From: Clitopilus passeckerianus | Lineage: Eukaryota; Basidiomycota; Agaricomycetes; Agaricales; Entolomataceae | Direction: 5' to 3' | NCBI GenBank assembly: GCA_944990035.1 | Contig: CALYLX010000043.1 | Location: 1-64,000 of the forward strand | DNA length: 64,000 nt | Shown: positions 11,116-21,797 of the stretch, in pieces | Layout of the letters: each line of letters starts with the position of its first letter | Numbering within the stretch: the first letter of the stretch is position 1 | Notes under the pieces: model-generated | What the model was told of the DNA's origin: nothing | The model's input: the letters and a program-made list of their open reading frames with translations, nothing else | The model's database searches: none | Program-made: the position numbers and the translations under genes

Positions 11116-12191
11116 ATGTCGCTGAATTCAATGACAAATATTATAAATCGGACATCTAGTCTTTGCCCCACGTACGTATCTGCTAAACTTCACTACGATA
11201 ATGTATCTCATAAATATTCACAGCAACGGCCGTCAAGCCGTTGGAGATGGGGCTTCTCTTCCTTTCGACACCGATGCCAGTGTGATCGCTGTGTGCCACC
11301 TTCAGGGCACGAACGATAAATACTACTACTCTACTACGTTCTCTGGGGGACCCGAGGTAAGGGCTTATCTATTTTTCTTGTCAAGCGCCTCGAACTGACT
11401 GGACGCGTTCGTGTAGTGGCGCTTTTGACACCCCTAAAGTGAAATGCCCTCCTGACCGGGGGTCGTCGGACTGGGTGACAGACAGTCCGGCGCCTGTTCT
11501 CTCTACCTCACCTTCTTATTTTTCTTCTAAACTTCACCCTTCCGCAACCTCTCAGCAAATCAACAAGTTCAACAACGTAGGCCGACCTGTACCTATCCCG
11601 CGCGTGGTTACCACGAGGACTGGCTCCAACGCTTCGACGCCCCCACTTTCTCCGGACGATGGAAGCGATTGTGGCAGCATCGATCTCCAGACACCACCAA
11701 CCAATGCCCCTATCAAAGCACGAAAAGATGCTGACCAGGCTTCGCTCGAGTTCTTGATGAACCTCTTCCCACGCGATGGACTTCAAGCTTTGCCTTATGC
11801 ACAGAAGGTATCCATTTCTACTCCGAACATGGGTGCTGCATTCGACGGTGTTGTATTGGAACTCCCTAATCAACCCAAGACATTCTATGTAGATGGTAAA
11901 AGTGCTGAAGCCGTCAGTCTTCGAGAAAGGTGCGTCAAGTCCCACGCTTTTCTATCATCCTTATCACCAGCCGCGTTCCTTCCACCTAACGATAATTTTT
12001 GTAGCATTGTTGCCCTACTGGATTTGGCAGATGAGCAGCTTGGTTGTTCTGCGCTTGTGATTGTGTTGGAGCGTTCCTCTCCAAAATTAAGCTCGCTCCT
12101 TCATTCTCTCATGTATGTTGGCGGAACTGTGGTCACAAAGCCTGTTTATCAAGTCGACCCCGCCTATGTTCTTGTTGGACTCGAGATATGA
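11116..12191 (+). CDS. OAZ1: Ornithine decarboxylase antizyme, two ORFs joined by +1 frameshift
   Basis: Antizyme binds ornithine decarboxylase, sends it to the 26S proteasome and blocks polyamine uptake. Its synthesis needs a polyamine-stimulated +1 ribosomal frameshift. ORF1 uses exons 11116-11171, 11224-11356 and 11417-11428 and ends W-R-F-stop (TTT TGA). Shifting +1 at the TGA opens ORF2 from 11427, which runs through 11929, splices out 11930-12004 and ends at 12191. The fused product is about 295 residues. Its C-terminal domain carries hallmark antizyme text (ALLDLADEQLGCSALVIVLE, MYVGGTVVTKP, ending YVLVGLEI). ORF1 includes VCHLQGTNDKYYYSTTFSG. Without the frameshift only about 66 residues would be made. 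Identification is firm because ORF2 is family-typical and no splice choice is needed to join the frames. Confidence 0.95.
11423..11429 (+). promoter_or_regulatory. Antizyme +1 frameshift site (TTT TGA C)
   Basis: TTT is the last sense codon of ORF1 and TGA its stop. Reading GAC (11427-11429) after TTT opens the long downstream ORF. Antizyme shift sites known from other organisms place a UGA after the shift codon (for example UCC-UGA-U), so position and type agree. The site is only 10 bases into exon 3. Confidence 0.85.
11465..11491 (+). promoter_or_regulatory. Hairpin 3' of the antizyme frameshift site
   Basis: GTCGGACTG (11465-11473) pairs with CAGTCCGGC (11483-11491): nine pairs with one G-T wobble around a nine-base loop. 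It begins 36 bases after the TGA. Downstream RNA structures stimulate antizyme frameshifting in some lineages, usually closer to the site, so a stimulatory role here is only an inference. Confidence 0.45.
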
Positions 12192-12368
12192 GGAGACGCT
12201 GGTGCTTATCTTAGCTCTTTTCTACTTGCTCAGTTTTTTCACCTTGCTTTTCTCTTGAAACCCAAAAGTTTCAACGAGGCTATGTAGTATCATACATTGT
12301 AGCATATATTTACACAATTATTATTCTATCGAGGTAGTCATTCTTCTAACTGCATCGAGTTCTAAGAA

Positions 12369-13412
12369 TTACATGATGATACAGCCCTCGTCTTGTCTGT
12401 CAAGACGGCGTGCAATCTCATCTGCACCAACGCCTCTGTCGCGGCTTGCGTTGATCTGCACAACGAGGACACCTGCGTTGTGAGGGTCAAGCTCAGCCTG
12501 GAGGCTATGCCTGTTTTATAATCCTTAGAAGGTTTCCCCAAGGTAGCATTGAGCCAACTTACTTCCTCATTAGGTCCTCGATGGCTGGCTTCAACTTGGC
12601 CACACCGCCTTTGGAATGAAGACCTTTGCCTAACAGGATTCGTAAGGCCGGGCTCAAATTAATTGGGCGTTCGTGCACATACCAACAATGAGATGGACTT
12701 CGGATCTGCCAGACCTCTTTGCTTCTTCAATTGCTACGTCGGTGCGCTCAATGGCTTCCTTGACATATAGACCGTGAAGATCAACTTCTCCGTCTCGGCT
12801 ATCCTGAGGTCACACTCGTTATAATCGCGGTCGGAGCGCCAGTAATTCAAAGATATAAAGACCTTATTGTTTTCTGAAGAAGAAGAGGAAATGGTTCATT
12901 GTTAAAATCAACTAACGATACAGAAGGGGTATTTGAATAGGCACCAGTGAAGATCCAGTCGGCTGCTTGCTTGTTGAGAGATTGCATCTTACGCTGGTGC
13001 TCTTTGCCTTGCTCGGAGAGGGTCTTTGCGCCGGCTTTGTCTCCGCTTTCGTATGCCCTGTGACTTTGGTCGAAGCATCCGGACATTGCATCTCCTTCCT
13101 GGTTAGCTTGGGCACGTGTGTTGATATACCATTCATTGTGTTGGTTGATCTGGTTATCATCCTGGTAGTGAAAATATGAGTATACAATCCATAGAATAGT
13201 AAGAATAGACTTGCCTCATATTTCTTGACGGGGGGACGGTGAGGGGGACTACTGGGTTTGTGATGCTGCTGAGGAGGCTTGTGAGGTACCGGTTGTTGAT
13301 GCTGGGGCGGGTATTGATGCTGAGGAGGTGAATAATGCTGCTGAGGTGGTTTCTGTGGCTCTGGGGAACCACAGATTAGATTTACAAGAGCATTGAGAAT
13401 CTGCCTGAACAT
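12369..13412 (-). CDS. DUF1771 and Smr domain protein
   Basis: Six exons give 251 residues: 13215-13412, 12945-13161, 12863-12873, 12683-12803, 12563-12629 and 12369-12510. The N-terminus is a Pro/Gln/His-rich linker (KPPQQHYSPPQHQ). A helical DUF1771 region follows (DQSHRAYESGDKAGAKTLSE). The Smr nuclease-type domain then has EVDLHGLYVKEA and the GKGLHSKGGVAKLKP loop, and the protein ends RRLDRQDEGCIIM. Smr domains bind or cleave nucleic acid; fungal relatives act in mRNA quality control or remain uncharacterised. The first intron (13162-13214) uses a GC donor (GCAAGT). The third exon is only 11 bases. The stop lies 178 bases from the convergent antizyme stop. Confidence 0.9.
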
Positions 13413-13572
13413 GCTGGATGCACGTTGAGCTGCAGAGCAAGGAGACTGAAGCCGTACATGCCGAATGACAGCTTACCTAAGCAGTGTCGTTGCTGCGTCG
13501 ACTGATTTTGGCCGCAGCTCCCAGTAACGTCGCTTGTAGTTTTCCATTCTACCTTCAAGACTTCCACCAACG

Positions 13573-14960
13573 ATGCTGCTACTACCCTTCACACTCTTTT
13601 TCTTCTCAACATCTTCATTCGTTTGGGCTGGTACCTACACAGAAGGCCAGTCCTGCAATCTAGGAGAGAACCGCCTCCAAGCAGGAACCTTTCAGTTTTG
13701 GAGCGAATGCGACTCGACAACTTTCTGTGACAACGGCACTTGTAAAGCCAGGAAATGCAGAAGGGACGAATACCCGTTTGGATACACAAAAGACCAGACT
13801 CTTCCGCCAAAATGCGACAAGGGCTTCTTCTGCCCTGATGAGGAGAGTGGATGCCAACCCATCTTGCGCGTCGACAGTCCTTGCCAGTTGAATCGTGATG
13901 GTGAGCAAAACACGACGTACATTTCTCAATTGAACAGGGATACTGACAAGCATTCGTTTCATAGATCAATGTGAGCCCCCGCCAAACGCCAAGGACCTAG
14001 CAGACACCTCGGGACGGGGTATCAACGTCGATGGAGCTGTCTGTATCAAGAACATCTGCAGGTATGTCATTTACCTTGTTATGCTCATATGTCCTTTCTT
14101 GAACGGATAATCATAGATGGGCCAACGTGACTCTCGGAAATCCATGTGTTCCTGAGAACACCCCATACATCGCCTATGGAGCCAACGGCGAATTCATTGA
14201 TATCGTTTCTCGGTCAGTTCGCCTTGGTCCTTCTACCCTTCTGCTCGCAACTGAATCAATTTCAACAGCGGCAATTGCATACTCGGACTCTACTGTGATG
14301 CTGCCACCGAAGTATGCAAGCCCGAGAAGAATCTTGGTGACAGCTGCACTGCTGACAAGGAGTGAGTGTTCGAGTCCCCTTACCACACCATGGGGCTGGA
14401 CTTGATGATGGAATCTAGGTGTGCTTCCTGGAATTGCTTGTCCTCAGGTGTTTGTGGTGTTAGCGAGTCGATTCCTCATCACTTCGGTATCTGGGTCTAC
14501 ATTGTTGTCGGCCTGGGTATTTTCGGTGGTATGTATCCCTCTTGGCGATATTGTATGATGTCTCAATTATAGTCGGCCATAGGTATGTTTGGCACACTTT
14601 TTGCCCTCTACTTCACACACAGGAAGCAGCGTGACCAAGAGCGCGAGAAGCGTATGCAATACTGGAGAGAACAGGTAATGCGCTTGGCACGCTGTCCAAA
14701 GTTACACACGCTCATCCTTTCTTCAGAACGCCTTCCATCAGAACCTCCAACAAATGCGGGAGACCGCACGCGCTTCCATCCTCTCTCTACCTGGCAATGG
14801 CAACAGTCAGCGCAGCAGCACCTACACCGACGATGCACAACCTATTTTGCAGAGTGGTGCTCCCAAGTCATCGGGCTTGCGTAACAACTACTATAATGAC
14901 GACGGCAGCTCCGAATACGACGACGGCTTGGTGATGAGGAAAAATGAGAATCGCTTCTAA
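13573..14960 (+). CDS. Cys-rich secreted-type protein with one C-terminal membrane span
   Basis: The start MLLLPFTLFFFSTSSFVWA is a signal peptide. The ectodomain holds many evenly spaced Cys residues in disulphide-knot-like groups (CDSTTFCDNGTCKARKC, CDKGFFCPDEESGC, CILGLYCDAATEVC, CASWNCLSSGVC). A transmembrane helix follows (FGIWVYIVVGLGIFGG, continuing MFGTLFALYF), then a cytosolic tail with an acidic DDGSSEYDDG end. At least six introns fit, for example one starting at 13900 after LNRD and one before CASWNC. The gene starts 160 bases from the divergent Smr gene. The arrangement resembles a receptor or wall sensor, but no named domain is recognised. Confidence 0.8.
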
Positions 14961-15304
14961 TTTTGGATTTCTTCGGTTCCTTACTGCCCTTGGATAATTT
15001 TTGTTTTGTTTCAACTGCTATTTCTTACATTTGCTCGCAGCTGGTTAATGACATTTGTAGAACAGTTCTACGGACAAATCTAAAAATTTACTATACCACT
15101 ATCTTAAGAGCCTGTATACAAAAATTTGGAGTGAGAGAGCACCCCTGGTTGCATCGGACTCCGCGTAGAGTTTTCGTCATAGAGGCCATGGCAATATAAT
15201 TCCGCTTATGGTCATTCCCTGCAAGTAGCCGCCACCACTCCGCCGACCATCCATCGTCGCAGCCAGCCACGACGTTGAAGCACTGCATTCCTTTGTCATA
15301 AGTC
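14961..15304 (+). other. Intergenic stretch, nothing recognised
   Basis: This is the 3' flank of the Cys-rich gene and the leader of the next gene. No ORF, RNA gene or repeat was recognised. Confidence 0.5.
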
Positions 15305-16330
15305 ATGGCCTCGCCACGATCGTCTATGGAGACGGTGACGCCCTATAGTCAAAACTCACCCTCACCGTCTCCATCAACGAGCGCAAGCAACAGTAGCGAA
15401 CGGGTTTGGCTCAACGGGAATCCTCAGAGCTCCAAGGGCAAGCAGAAGGCGACTGACGACGTCCAGGCTGATCCTTTCGTTAATGACGATGAACCACCGA
15501 CCCCTACGACGGCTGACTCCCTCACATACCCTCCTGTCAACGATGATGAGGCGGAGACACGCCGCGTGCAAGAGGTCCGTTGCCATTCAAACACCGGAAT
15601 GCAATTTGCTCACAACTCAACTTAGAATCTAAGGAGATGGGAGGTGGCTGAACGACAAAGAAGAAAACAAGCACGAGAATCTGTGCAGTCGACGTCAAGT
15701 TCACTATTGGGTGACATTACCCGCCGCGCCAGTTTGCTTTGGCCAGGCCAAAAGACACAGAATGCAACACATCGCAGTTCTCTTGGGACCCATGTTGCTC
15801 TGCAATCGCAGGAGAACATTTCTGGAGTTAACATGCAGGATATCAACGCTAGTCCGACCCCTAGTCCTTTGCATTCACCATCTATATCACCCCCTCCAAG
15901 ACAGTCTGATGATCCCTTCACGAATACCCACGAGATGGACATAGCGACGTCTCCTTTTGCAGACCCACAATCCAAGGGTAGCACGTCTTCCGACACACTC
16001 AGTGTGACCCCTTCATTATCTCGACATGGCTCTGAACTGCGGAAACCACCGCCTCCGAGGCCGCTGGACTTGCCTTCGCCGAGAACTCCCCCGACTATTA
16101 TAAACGGCCAGCCAAGACCAGTCTCTTCTCCTTCTCCGACACCGTCCTCGGAAAGGCCCTCCGAGCCCCCGAAGGATGTGAGATGGTGGCATGACTGGCT
16201 CTGTGGATGCAGTGAAGGCCCCGATAGAGGCGGTGATCATCAGGTATGCATTTCACGTTGACGAGGTTAATGGACATGTACTGATGAGCTCTTTTTTCAC
16301 AAGTCTGGTCGTACTAATCCATTGGAATAG
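15305..16330 (+). CDS. Pro/Ser-rich protein with conserved-looking Trp/Cys C-terminal motif
   Basis: Three exons (15305-15574, 15626-16243, 16304-16330) give 304 residues. The N-terminus is rich in Ser and acidic residues. A short basic helix follows (NLRRWEVAERQRRKQAR) and then a long Pro/Ser linker (PSPLHSPSISPPPRQ, KPPPPRPLDLPSPRTPP). The end contains VRWWHDWLCGCSEGPD and then SGRTNPLE. The compact aromatic and Cys motif at the extreme C-terminus, after a disordered body, looks like a short linear motif under selection. I recall similar endings in other basidiomycete hypothetical proteins but no function. The last exon encodes only eight residues plus the stop. The gene converges with the antiporter gene 280 bases away. 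Confidence 0.75.
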
Positions 16331-16610
16331 AGGACTGGCTCCATCTAACAAATATTTTGTTGGAACCAACCGACTTCAGATATGACAAATACCAATTTTC
16401 ATTCTTCTGAGGAGTTAGAACCATTTATACTTATTGACAGAGGACTCTTTTCCGAGACGCGATGTATAATTCGTTTTTTGTAATAACGGGTACATGTGTA
16501 GTACGTAGCCAACAAGAAGATATCCAAATGCACAAATGTCCGTAACCGAAGAATTCAACCGCTGTTATTATAGTCCACCTCAAGCACCTGGAGAGGACTA
16601 TAGGCCAATG

Positions 16611-18822
16611 TTATTGAGCAGCGGCGGGCGGGAAACGGACACTCTGCAGCGGGGTACCGGTACGAGATGGTCTTGGAGAAGCCTTGGGTGTTCGGGCACT
16701 GATGGTAATTTCTTCGATGGCTGAAGGAGAGTCACGGCTTGCTGTGGTCTTATTGACTTCCGTGACAGACACGTTGGCTGAACCTGGGTTGCTTTGGACG
16801 CGGCGATCGGCTAGCACGGAGGGTGCAGGGGAAGTAATCTCTTTCACCTCGACGGCCTCGATGTCTGTACGGCCAGGTTCGCTCTCGCGCTTTATCATCG
16901 TTATATCTTTTACGGCAGTGAGCCAATCTGGGTTTTTGGTGGAGGAGCGGTTGGTTATTGTCCTGGTGTATGTATAGGTAGTTCTTCCTAGCGAGAAGAA
17001 GGGTATGGAGAGGCCATCTATAAGGTGAATGAGGAATGTCTGGTGCGCCGCAATCAGGCTCCAGACTCACGGATAATTATGGATCCCAGAACAACGAAGG
17101 ACACGATTGGTTCCAGGCAAGCAGCAGTCATTTCTTGACGCCCTTGTGGCGGATTTTGAGGTTCAGGAAGTCTATGCAAAGCCAGACTGGAGATGAAGAC
17201 GGCCCCAACTCCCATCTTGCCCATCCAAGGGTTAGTGATCCATCTAATTGTGTAGTTTAAACCAACTTACAGGTCCAAAGTGGCCACAAAAGAAGGCCTC
17301 ACGCCAGGAGGCTATCTCTGGGATCCACTTGTACAGGGCGAAGATGGCAGGAATCCGACGGAGGACCAGAATGCACAGGAATAGGACGACGAGCCGCCAA
17401 GGGACTATCCCGAGTTCAGGACTGTTGAAGCTCGTGAAAGGGAGCCAGGCCCCAATGTAAATGAAGCAGCTGCAGTTGAGAACAAGGTCGATAACAGAGG
17501 CAAATGATTCATTCTCTGTTCTCTTGTTGAATTCCTCATCCCAAGAGATGGCGCAACCTGTGTTTTCTTTTAGGAGAATGGGGAGGGACTTCACGTGAAG
17601 AGAATTACCGGCAGCAAAGGCAGCCAATAGATCATCACTGCCAATGACACTGACGACACCCGCAATAAAGATGGCCAAGGCGAGGTATTGAGCAACAAAG
17701 GACTGTCGGTCAATGTAGCGGTGTCGATAGGCGAACCCCATTAAACGGGAGAAGAGGAGGCCTACACACACGATAAGCTTTGAAAGGCAACTGTAAAATA
17801 TGGTACTGACCCATGACGGCCCCGACGATTGTACCCATGATCACTTGGTCTGCGAATAGTTATCAGTCTTCAGTCAGGGGTTGGGGGCCTATGAAAACAC
17901 AACCAAAAGCTTACACAGCCAGCCGATAACCACCCAATGAGTGACAGCTTCACGATGTGTGGAATCCGTAAGAAGATAGAGAGCGATGGTCAAGAATGGG
18001 AAAGCAAGACCATCGTTCGCGGCGGACTCCGCTGACAGAATGTGACGGAGCTCCCTTGGAACATGGTCTTCAGCGTACTTTCCACCTGCAAATGCAATGA
18101 GCAACCGCGTGATTCTCACTCTGATTTGCGGAGACTTGCCTACAATGGCAGCACAGATGATCGGGTCTGTCGGTGTCAAACAGGCCGCAATGGCGAGGCA
18201 CCCGAAGAAATGTATTTGAGGGAATAAACCATAGATGATACCTGCAAATGAAACGTTAGACAATATAAACATCATATACAAGATAACTGTGACGTACCAG
18301 ACACAATTCCCCAGCCGATAGCCATGGTAGGAACGACCATAGCAAATAAACTCTTCGCCTTGCGTGCCATATACGAACCGGGCAACTCTACTCCTATGGC
18401 GAAAAGGCCAGTTGCAAGCACGATACGAGTGACTTCACGAGTAATAAAGATTATATCTCCAGACCAGGATCTCGGGTCGAATACGCCAGCCACATGAGGG
18501 CCGATGATGACGCCGAATGCAGTACCCAGAACGACCTCATTGACGAAAAGCTGGATGAACCGAAAAGGGGATTGTATGAGATCATAGTTGTGGACTGAAC
18601 TGTGAAATCTGACCTTTTCTCTCATCAGCAGCGAGACCATCGAGAACTAGATAAATTTGGTGTTGAGAGGCCACTTTTTTCTTGGGAGTGCCAAGCGACT
18701 TACAGCGACCACAAAGCCACCAAGACATATGTATATCAGACCCGGTGTCGTCACCTATGTCTTTTCAGCAACTGGAATGAGCGGGAAAACTGGACTTTGC
18801 TGACCTCTAAGAGTTGTACCAT
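16611..18822 (-). CDS. Na+/H+ antiporter (fungal NHA/CPA1 type)
   Basis: The protein exports Na+ or K+ for H+ at the plasma membrane. Multiple membrane helices are visible (TPGLIYICLGGFVVAFSMVS, YLALAIFIAGVVSVIG, WRLVVLFLCILVLRR). The ion-binding region has LTPTDPIICAAIV and HILSAESAANDGLAFPF, the conserved TPTDP and ND signatures of the NHA group. After the last helix (VSFVVLGSIIIHGLSIPF) there is a hydrophilic tail of about 100 residues ending at 16611, much shorter than yeast Nha1. The start is taken at 18822 (MVQLLE), with a six-codon first exon; this choice is the least certain part. About nine introns fit. The one at 18086-18139 has a GC donor and is 54 bases without a stop, so retaining it would keep the frame. 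Confidence 0.92.
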
Positions 18823-19256
18823 TGGGCGTAACGACGTTTTTTTCGGGTCAGCAGCGAGATAGAAATAGCCAAGGTCAAACTGGTATGTGATAAACAATGT
18901 GCTCGGCGTCACAGCTTATCTTGGACCACCACATACGGCACGGAGGTCCGGCATGTTGGCTCCTGTCAAATTTCATTGAAACTTCCATTTAACCACAACT
19001 GCATTCAGCCCTATAAAGTTCGCTAGGGCCGGGTAGGCTGTCTATTGTTGCGATCACATAGTTCTGTAGATTTGTGCACGAATGTCTGCACACCATAGTG
19101 CACACCACTACACTACATCATGTTATTGCCAAGACCCCAAGCCATATTCTGCATGCTGGCCGCCTTCCATACGATCAGGGTACCCCGAATAGCGTCTGGT
19201 ACGCACGTTCGTCGTGTCTACAGGTCAAACCAAAGACATGCAAATAATCATCCTTC
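18823..19256. other. Gap between antiporter and paraoxonase-like genes
   Basis: Both flanking genes are on the minus strand, so this holds the antiporter promoter and the 3' flank of the paraoxonase-like gene. No further feature was seen. Confidence 0.5.
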
Positions 19257-20758
19257 TCAGAGCTTGCAAATAGCCAGTTGGGATGATAACAAGCCTGCAA
19301 AAAAAAGGTTTTCAACTCGTGTGCTACTAAAAACAAGCAGTATCCTCACCATGCAAGTAAAGTAAGTTACGCCCGCTGTCGTAAGCTACAGTGGTGGCAC
19401 CAGGCGCAACAGTTCCATCATCCTCAAACACCTGGAACCAGTCAAGGTCAGCTATGTGACATTATCTTTTAATATCTAAGGATTTTCACCTTATCGATCT
19501 TGTACTTCTCTCCATAGAACGAGCTTTCACCTCTATTCAAAGTGACGCGCAAGCCCGTGGAACCAACAGGTTGGGGTGGGTCTTGAAGTTGCTTCCTCAT
19601 CATAGCGATAACATCAGGGATGCCTGCAGGCAAATGTCACTGGAAGCTTCATTTAACGACGCCGCATAAGATACGAACCTGCTGCCCACAACGCCCCGTC
19701 AGCGTCCATCGATAGGTTGTCAAGAGCACGATCTGGAAAAACATAAGCGCTCATTTCCTGGACGGCGAACTGACGGCGGGGCGAATTACTGGTCTGGACA
19801 ACATCTGTGACTACAAGCGAGTTGTCGGATTGCCTCTCCAATATGCTAATCTTGTTGTCCGCTGTGTTTGCGACGTAGATGGTATCGTTGGAGGCACGGG
19901 TAATACCATTACTGCCTCTCAACCGGGTGATCGCATACTTACATCCCTCTTCAGCGTGGCAGAAGCCTACGGAGGTTCTAGAGCGTGTGAAGGGCTCGAT
20001 TTCACGAAGCTAGGAGAGACTTCAGCAATCGGGAACATTGATCACACGTGGAGTAGGATACTTACGAAGCCACCAGGTTTGGTGCTGTGGTCGTTGGTGA
20101 AGTAGAAGCTTTCTCCGTCCGGGTAGCCGACCACATCGTTGGGTGCGATAATAACAGGGCTCTCTATAGTCTTCACATGTGTCAATGTATCTCCGCCAGA
20201 TGTGGTCTTGAATATTTCTATGCAAGAGTCTGCACCGGTTTTGTGGACCGGTTCAGTTCCTTTGGGAGCACGGTGGTTAACCAGGTAAACGAAGGCTTCG
20301 GAAGAAGAAGCTGCAGAAGGCACGACGTCCATTCCATGAGTGGACAAGCCCCTTGAATCGGCGAAGTTCTTTAATTTCAGGCGAGTGATAGCCCCGGTCT
20401 TGGGGCTGTAGGTGGCCACATAGTCATCTCCGGTAGCACCATTGGCATTGTACCGGGTCAAAGCAGGCATCCATTGAAGCCGTCTTGACGCTGTAGAGCA
20501 TGCGAGGTACAGAAGCCCCGATGGTTGGTGTATCACAATTTCTGAATTGGACGTCTCAGCGGAAAGAAATGTAGGATACACGGGACGTCACTAACTCTCG
20601 CAGGCCTGGAGTTCAGGAACAACTTTACAGTCGGTGTTCCCTACGGGCTCAAGTACTCTGCCGTGCCCTAGCTTTCCAAGAATTGGCCGGACGTAGAGTT
20701 GGAATATGCCGGCTAGGATTGCAATGAGCACAACAAGGCTACTGGAAATTCGGCCCAT
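19257..20758 (-). CDS. Paraoxonase/arylesterase-like membrane-anchored beta-propeller
   Basis: The start MGRISSSLVVLIAILAG gives one N-terminal membrane anchor, as in animal paraoxonases. The body has family-type blade text: VIHQPSGLLYLACST, GLSTHGMDVVP, YLVNHRAP, SPVIIAPNDVVGYPDGE, FYFTNDHST, YVANTADNKISI and LDNLSMDADGALWAAG. These contain the His and the Asn/Asp residues that bind the two calcium ions in the family. Clear introns lie after QACE, after PGGF, around 19740-19800, and near the C-terminus. The last exon ends LLSSQLAICKL. Paraoxonases hydrolyse lactones and aryl esters; the fungal substrate is unknown. The protein probably sits in ER or plasma membrane with the propeller outside the cytosol. 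Confidence 0.88.
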
Positions 20759-20918
20759 AGCGACGAATGCAGCAGACGCGTTTGGCTGCGCGACATAGTG
20801 AAGCTGGAATTCAAACTCCGCCCTTAGCTCTTGTTAGTGTCGTTCATCGCGTTGACGCCTATCTTCCTATTCGACGCCTGTTTCTGTCTAATTCCAGGCG
20901 CAGCATAGGCCAGCAACC

Positions 20919-21406
20919 ATGAAGCTCGTAAGGTACGTGTTCTACTCTAGTTTCTCGATCAGATTCGTCCCGGGATGCTCATACTCGCTTTACATAGATT
21001 TTTGATGAAATTGAACAACGAGACTGTTACCATACAGCTCAAGAATGGGTCGGTTGTTCATGGAACGATCACAGGCAAGGTTTTCGGTTGAATATAATGC
21101 TGTGTTCTGACCACTGGTAAAGGTGTGGATATGCAGATGAATACCCATCTAAAAACTGTCAAGCTTGTGCTAAGAAATAAGGACACGACCCCGCTCGATT
21201 CGTTATCCATTCGCGGAAACAATATTCGATACTTCATCTTGCCCGACGCTCTACCATTAGATACCCTCCTCGTTGACGATGCACCAAAACCTAAGGGGAG
21301 AAAGAAGGATGATGCCAGAGGCAGAGGAGCAAGGGGTCGGGGTGGCCTGGACAGAGGCAGAGGTGGTCGCGGTAGGGGTGGTCGCGGCAGAGGGCGGGGC
21401 TTCTAG
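20919..21406 (+). CDS. SMD1: Small nuclear ribonucleoprotein SmD1
   Basis: Exons 20919-20932, 20998-21074 and 21123-21406 give 124 residues. [20 protein letters not shown] and [18 protein letters not shown] are the Sm1 motif, and [19 protein letters not shown] is the Sm2 motif. The C-terminus is the expected Gly-Arg repeat tail, a target of arginine methylation and SMN-type assembly. SmD1 is a ring subunit of U1, U2, U4 and U5 snRNPs. The second intron (21075-21122) needs a GC donor (GCAAGG), because only this splice gives the conserved TGVDM junction. Assignment is secure. Confidence 0.97.
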
Positions 21407-21797
21407 TCGCTGTAAAAACATGGTCGGAAGGTTTTGGTGGCAAAACTTCCACTGTATCCTTGTTTGTTGTACCATCTTACTTGAGCTAAGCACTGTAATT
21501 GAGGCCTGAGAAACCGAGAGGTGTATGATTCGGTAAGAGTTTGCAGATCTGCTCTGATTTCCTCTTTGCCTCCATGAAGAGGACCCGCTGAGCTCTGAGA
21601 ACCCTATATGTGAGTTTGGGCGGGGGAGGCGTAGGGACTATGGTTATTGCGGATCAATATGCCGTCCATATGGTCTGTCAAGCACGCGACACGGGGCTTA
21701 TCACTGCTCATAAAGCGAGATAGAGGAACCGCAGCGGACAGGCCAACTGTGCCGGTACACATCTCTGACTCCTACCATAACAACCTCGGACAGAACT
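21407..21797 (+). other. Gap between SMD1 and bleomycin hydrolase
   Basis: 3' flank of SMD1 and promoter of the next gene. No ORF or RNA gene recognised. Confidence 0.5.
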
